Assembly: GCF_019703855.1 (NCBI RefSeq)
Contig: NZ_AP024086.1
Coordinates: 682,001 to 746,000, forward strand
DNA: 64,000 bases
DNA from: Desulfomarina profundi
Lineage (GTDB): Bacteria; Desulfobacterota; Desulfobulbia; Desulfobulbales; Desulfocapsaceae
Reading direction: 5' to 3'
Shown: one piece after another, positions 63,631-64,000 of the stretch
How positions within the stretch are numbered: position 1 is the stretch's first letter
Layout: every line of letters begins with the position of its first letter
Made by a program: the position numbers and the translations under genes
The notes under the pieces: generated by a model
Seen by the model: the letters and a program-made list of their open reading frames with translations, nothing else
The model's database searches: none
What the model was told of the DNA's origin: nothing

Positions 63631-64000
63631 TTCTGTTTTTCTCCTCTGTTATACCTTTCCTTAAAATCCTTCAATAACAGCGTCTTAGAGGTAGATGCAG
63701 GGAAACTGTTTGTTGGGCAGTTGTGACGGTTTTTTTGCTGCTTTCTACCATATATTGTGTATCTGTCCAGGTGCATATCCTTTATATTGTGTTTTCCCTC
63801 TTCGTGTTATTGCTCTTATCCTCCTGAAGTTCCACAAGTTTTTTTCTTGACACATTCATGTGCCCTGTTATAAAAGATAAGGTAGTGGTGGTGTAAAGTG
63901 GGTTGTAGTCCCTATTTGTGGTGTTGAGTGGCAAGGAGAAACTTCGGTGATCAGGAATCGTTTTCGTGGCAGTTCGGATCATGTTCTGGACAACAAGGGA
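63631..64000. other. Gene-free end of window with a repeat of the terminator arm
   Basis: No convincing gene; a 66-aa minus frame (63782-63982) lacks a ribosome site and protein-like features. GTGGTGGTGTAAAGTGGG recurs at 63885-63902, copying the left terminator arm at 63576 in the same orientation. Confidence 0.5.

Overview
The window reads as a bacterial chromosome segment carrying a complete-looking tailed-phage prophage. The flanking genes (MacAB-type exporter, single-cluster ferredoxin, RuvCAB, YebC, RlmE, RecN, PanB, and a SelW-like gene with an in-frame selenocysteine TGA) fit a Gram-negative bacterium. A sulfate-reducing Desulfobacterota (Desulfobulbales-like) is my best guess, from gene style only; no rRNA or other taxonomic marker is present.

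Layout. 1-9.7 kb is host DNA: an ABC exporter (HlyD adaptor, ATPase, FtsX-type permease), a leftward group of envelope proteins (SPOR, CsgG-formylglycine-type fusion, PEGA lipoprotein, small exported protein), a ferredoxin and a YiiX-like NlpC/P60 protein. 9,737-50,678 is a 41 kb prophage in a tRNA-Arg(TCG) gene, bounded by 68-bp identical direct repeats; the intact tRNA is rebuilt at the right end next to the tyrosine integrase. 50.7-64 kb is host DNA: dGTPase-like, SelW-like, DtxR-like, recN, a PP-loop tRNA-thiolation gene, dus, cca, rlmE, yebC, ruvCAB and panB.

The prophage runs left to right as: an AT-rich leftward cargo block (HEPN/MltR-LamG-like protein, four-TM GAF protein, 70-aa protein, and a dead HsdR-N-like nuclease fragment); repressor/Cro switch; small regulators, one with a decayed duplicate; P4-type helicase and a separate CHC2/Toprim primase around an origin-like spacer; terminase; HNH; a second insertion block (IS1182-family element, radical SAM enzyme, and an AT-rich zinc-ribbon plus single-chain restriction-modification pair); then lambda-like head genes (gpW, portal, U35 protease, Mu gpT-like capsid, DUF2190, FII-like), tail genes (gpZ, terminator, tube, gpG/gpGT frameshift, tape measure, tip proteins), lysis genes and integrase. 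It looks like a long-tailed siphovirus whose head genes mix lambda-like and Mu-like families.

Best candidate for an undescribed system: the three-gene leftward operon at 9,903-12,948, read in the same direction as the repressor and so plausibly expressed in the lysogen. It joins a HEPN-type RNase-like motif to a jelly-roll-like domain, with a membrane GAF/Cys-cluster partner. Other notable points are two families of short inverted-repeat elements, a 25-residue zinc-ribbon ORF, and convergent genes sharing a CTAG stop. Eight genes are broken by apparent single-base losses, most in short homopolymer runs and seven of the eight to the right of the prophage; sequencing error is the likelier cause, so those genes are described as probably whole.
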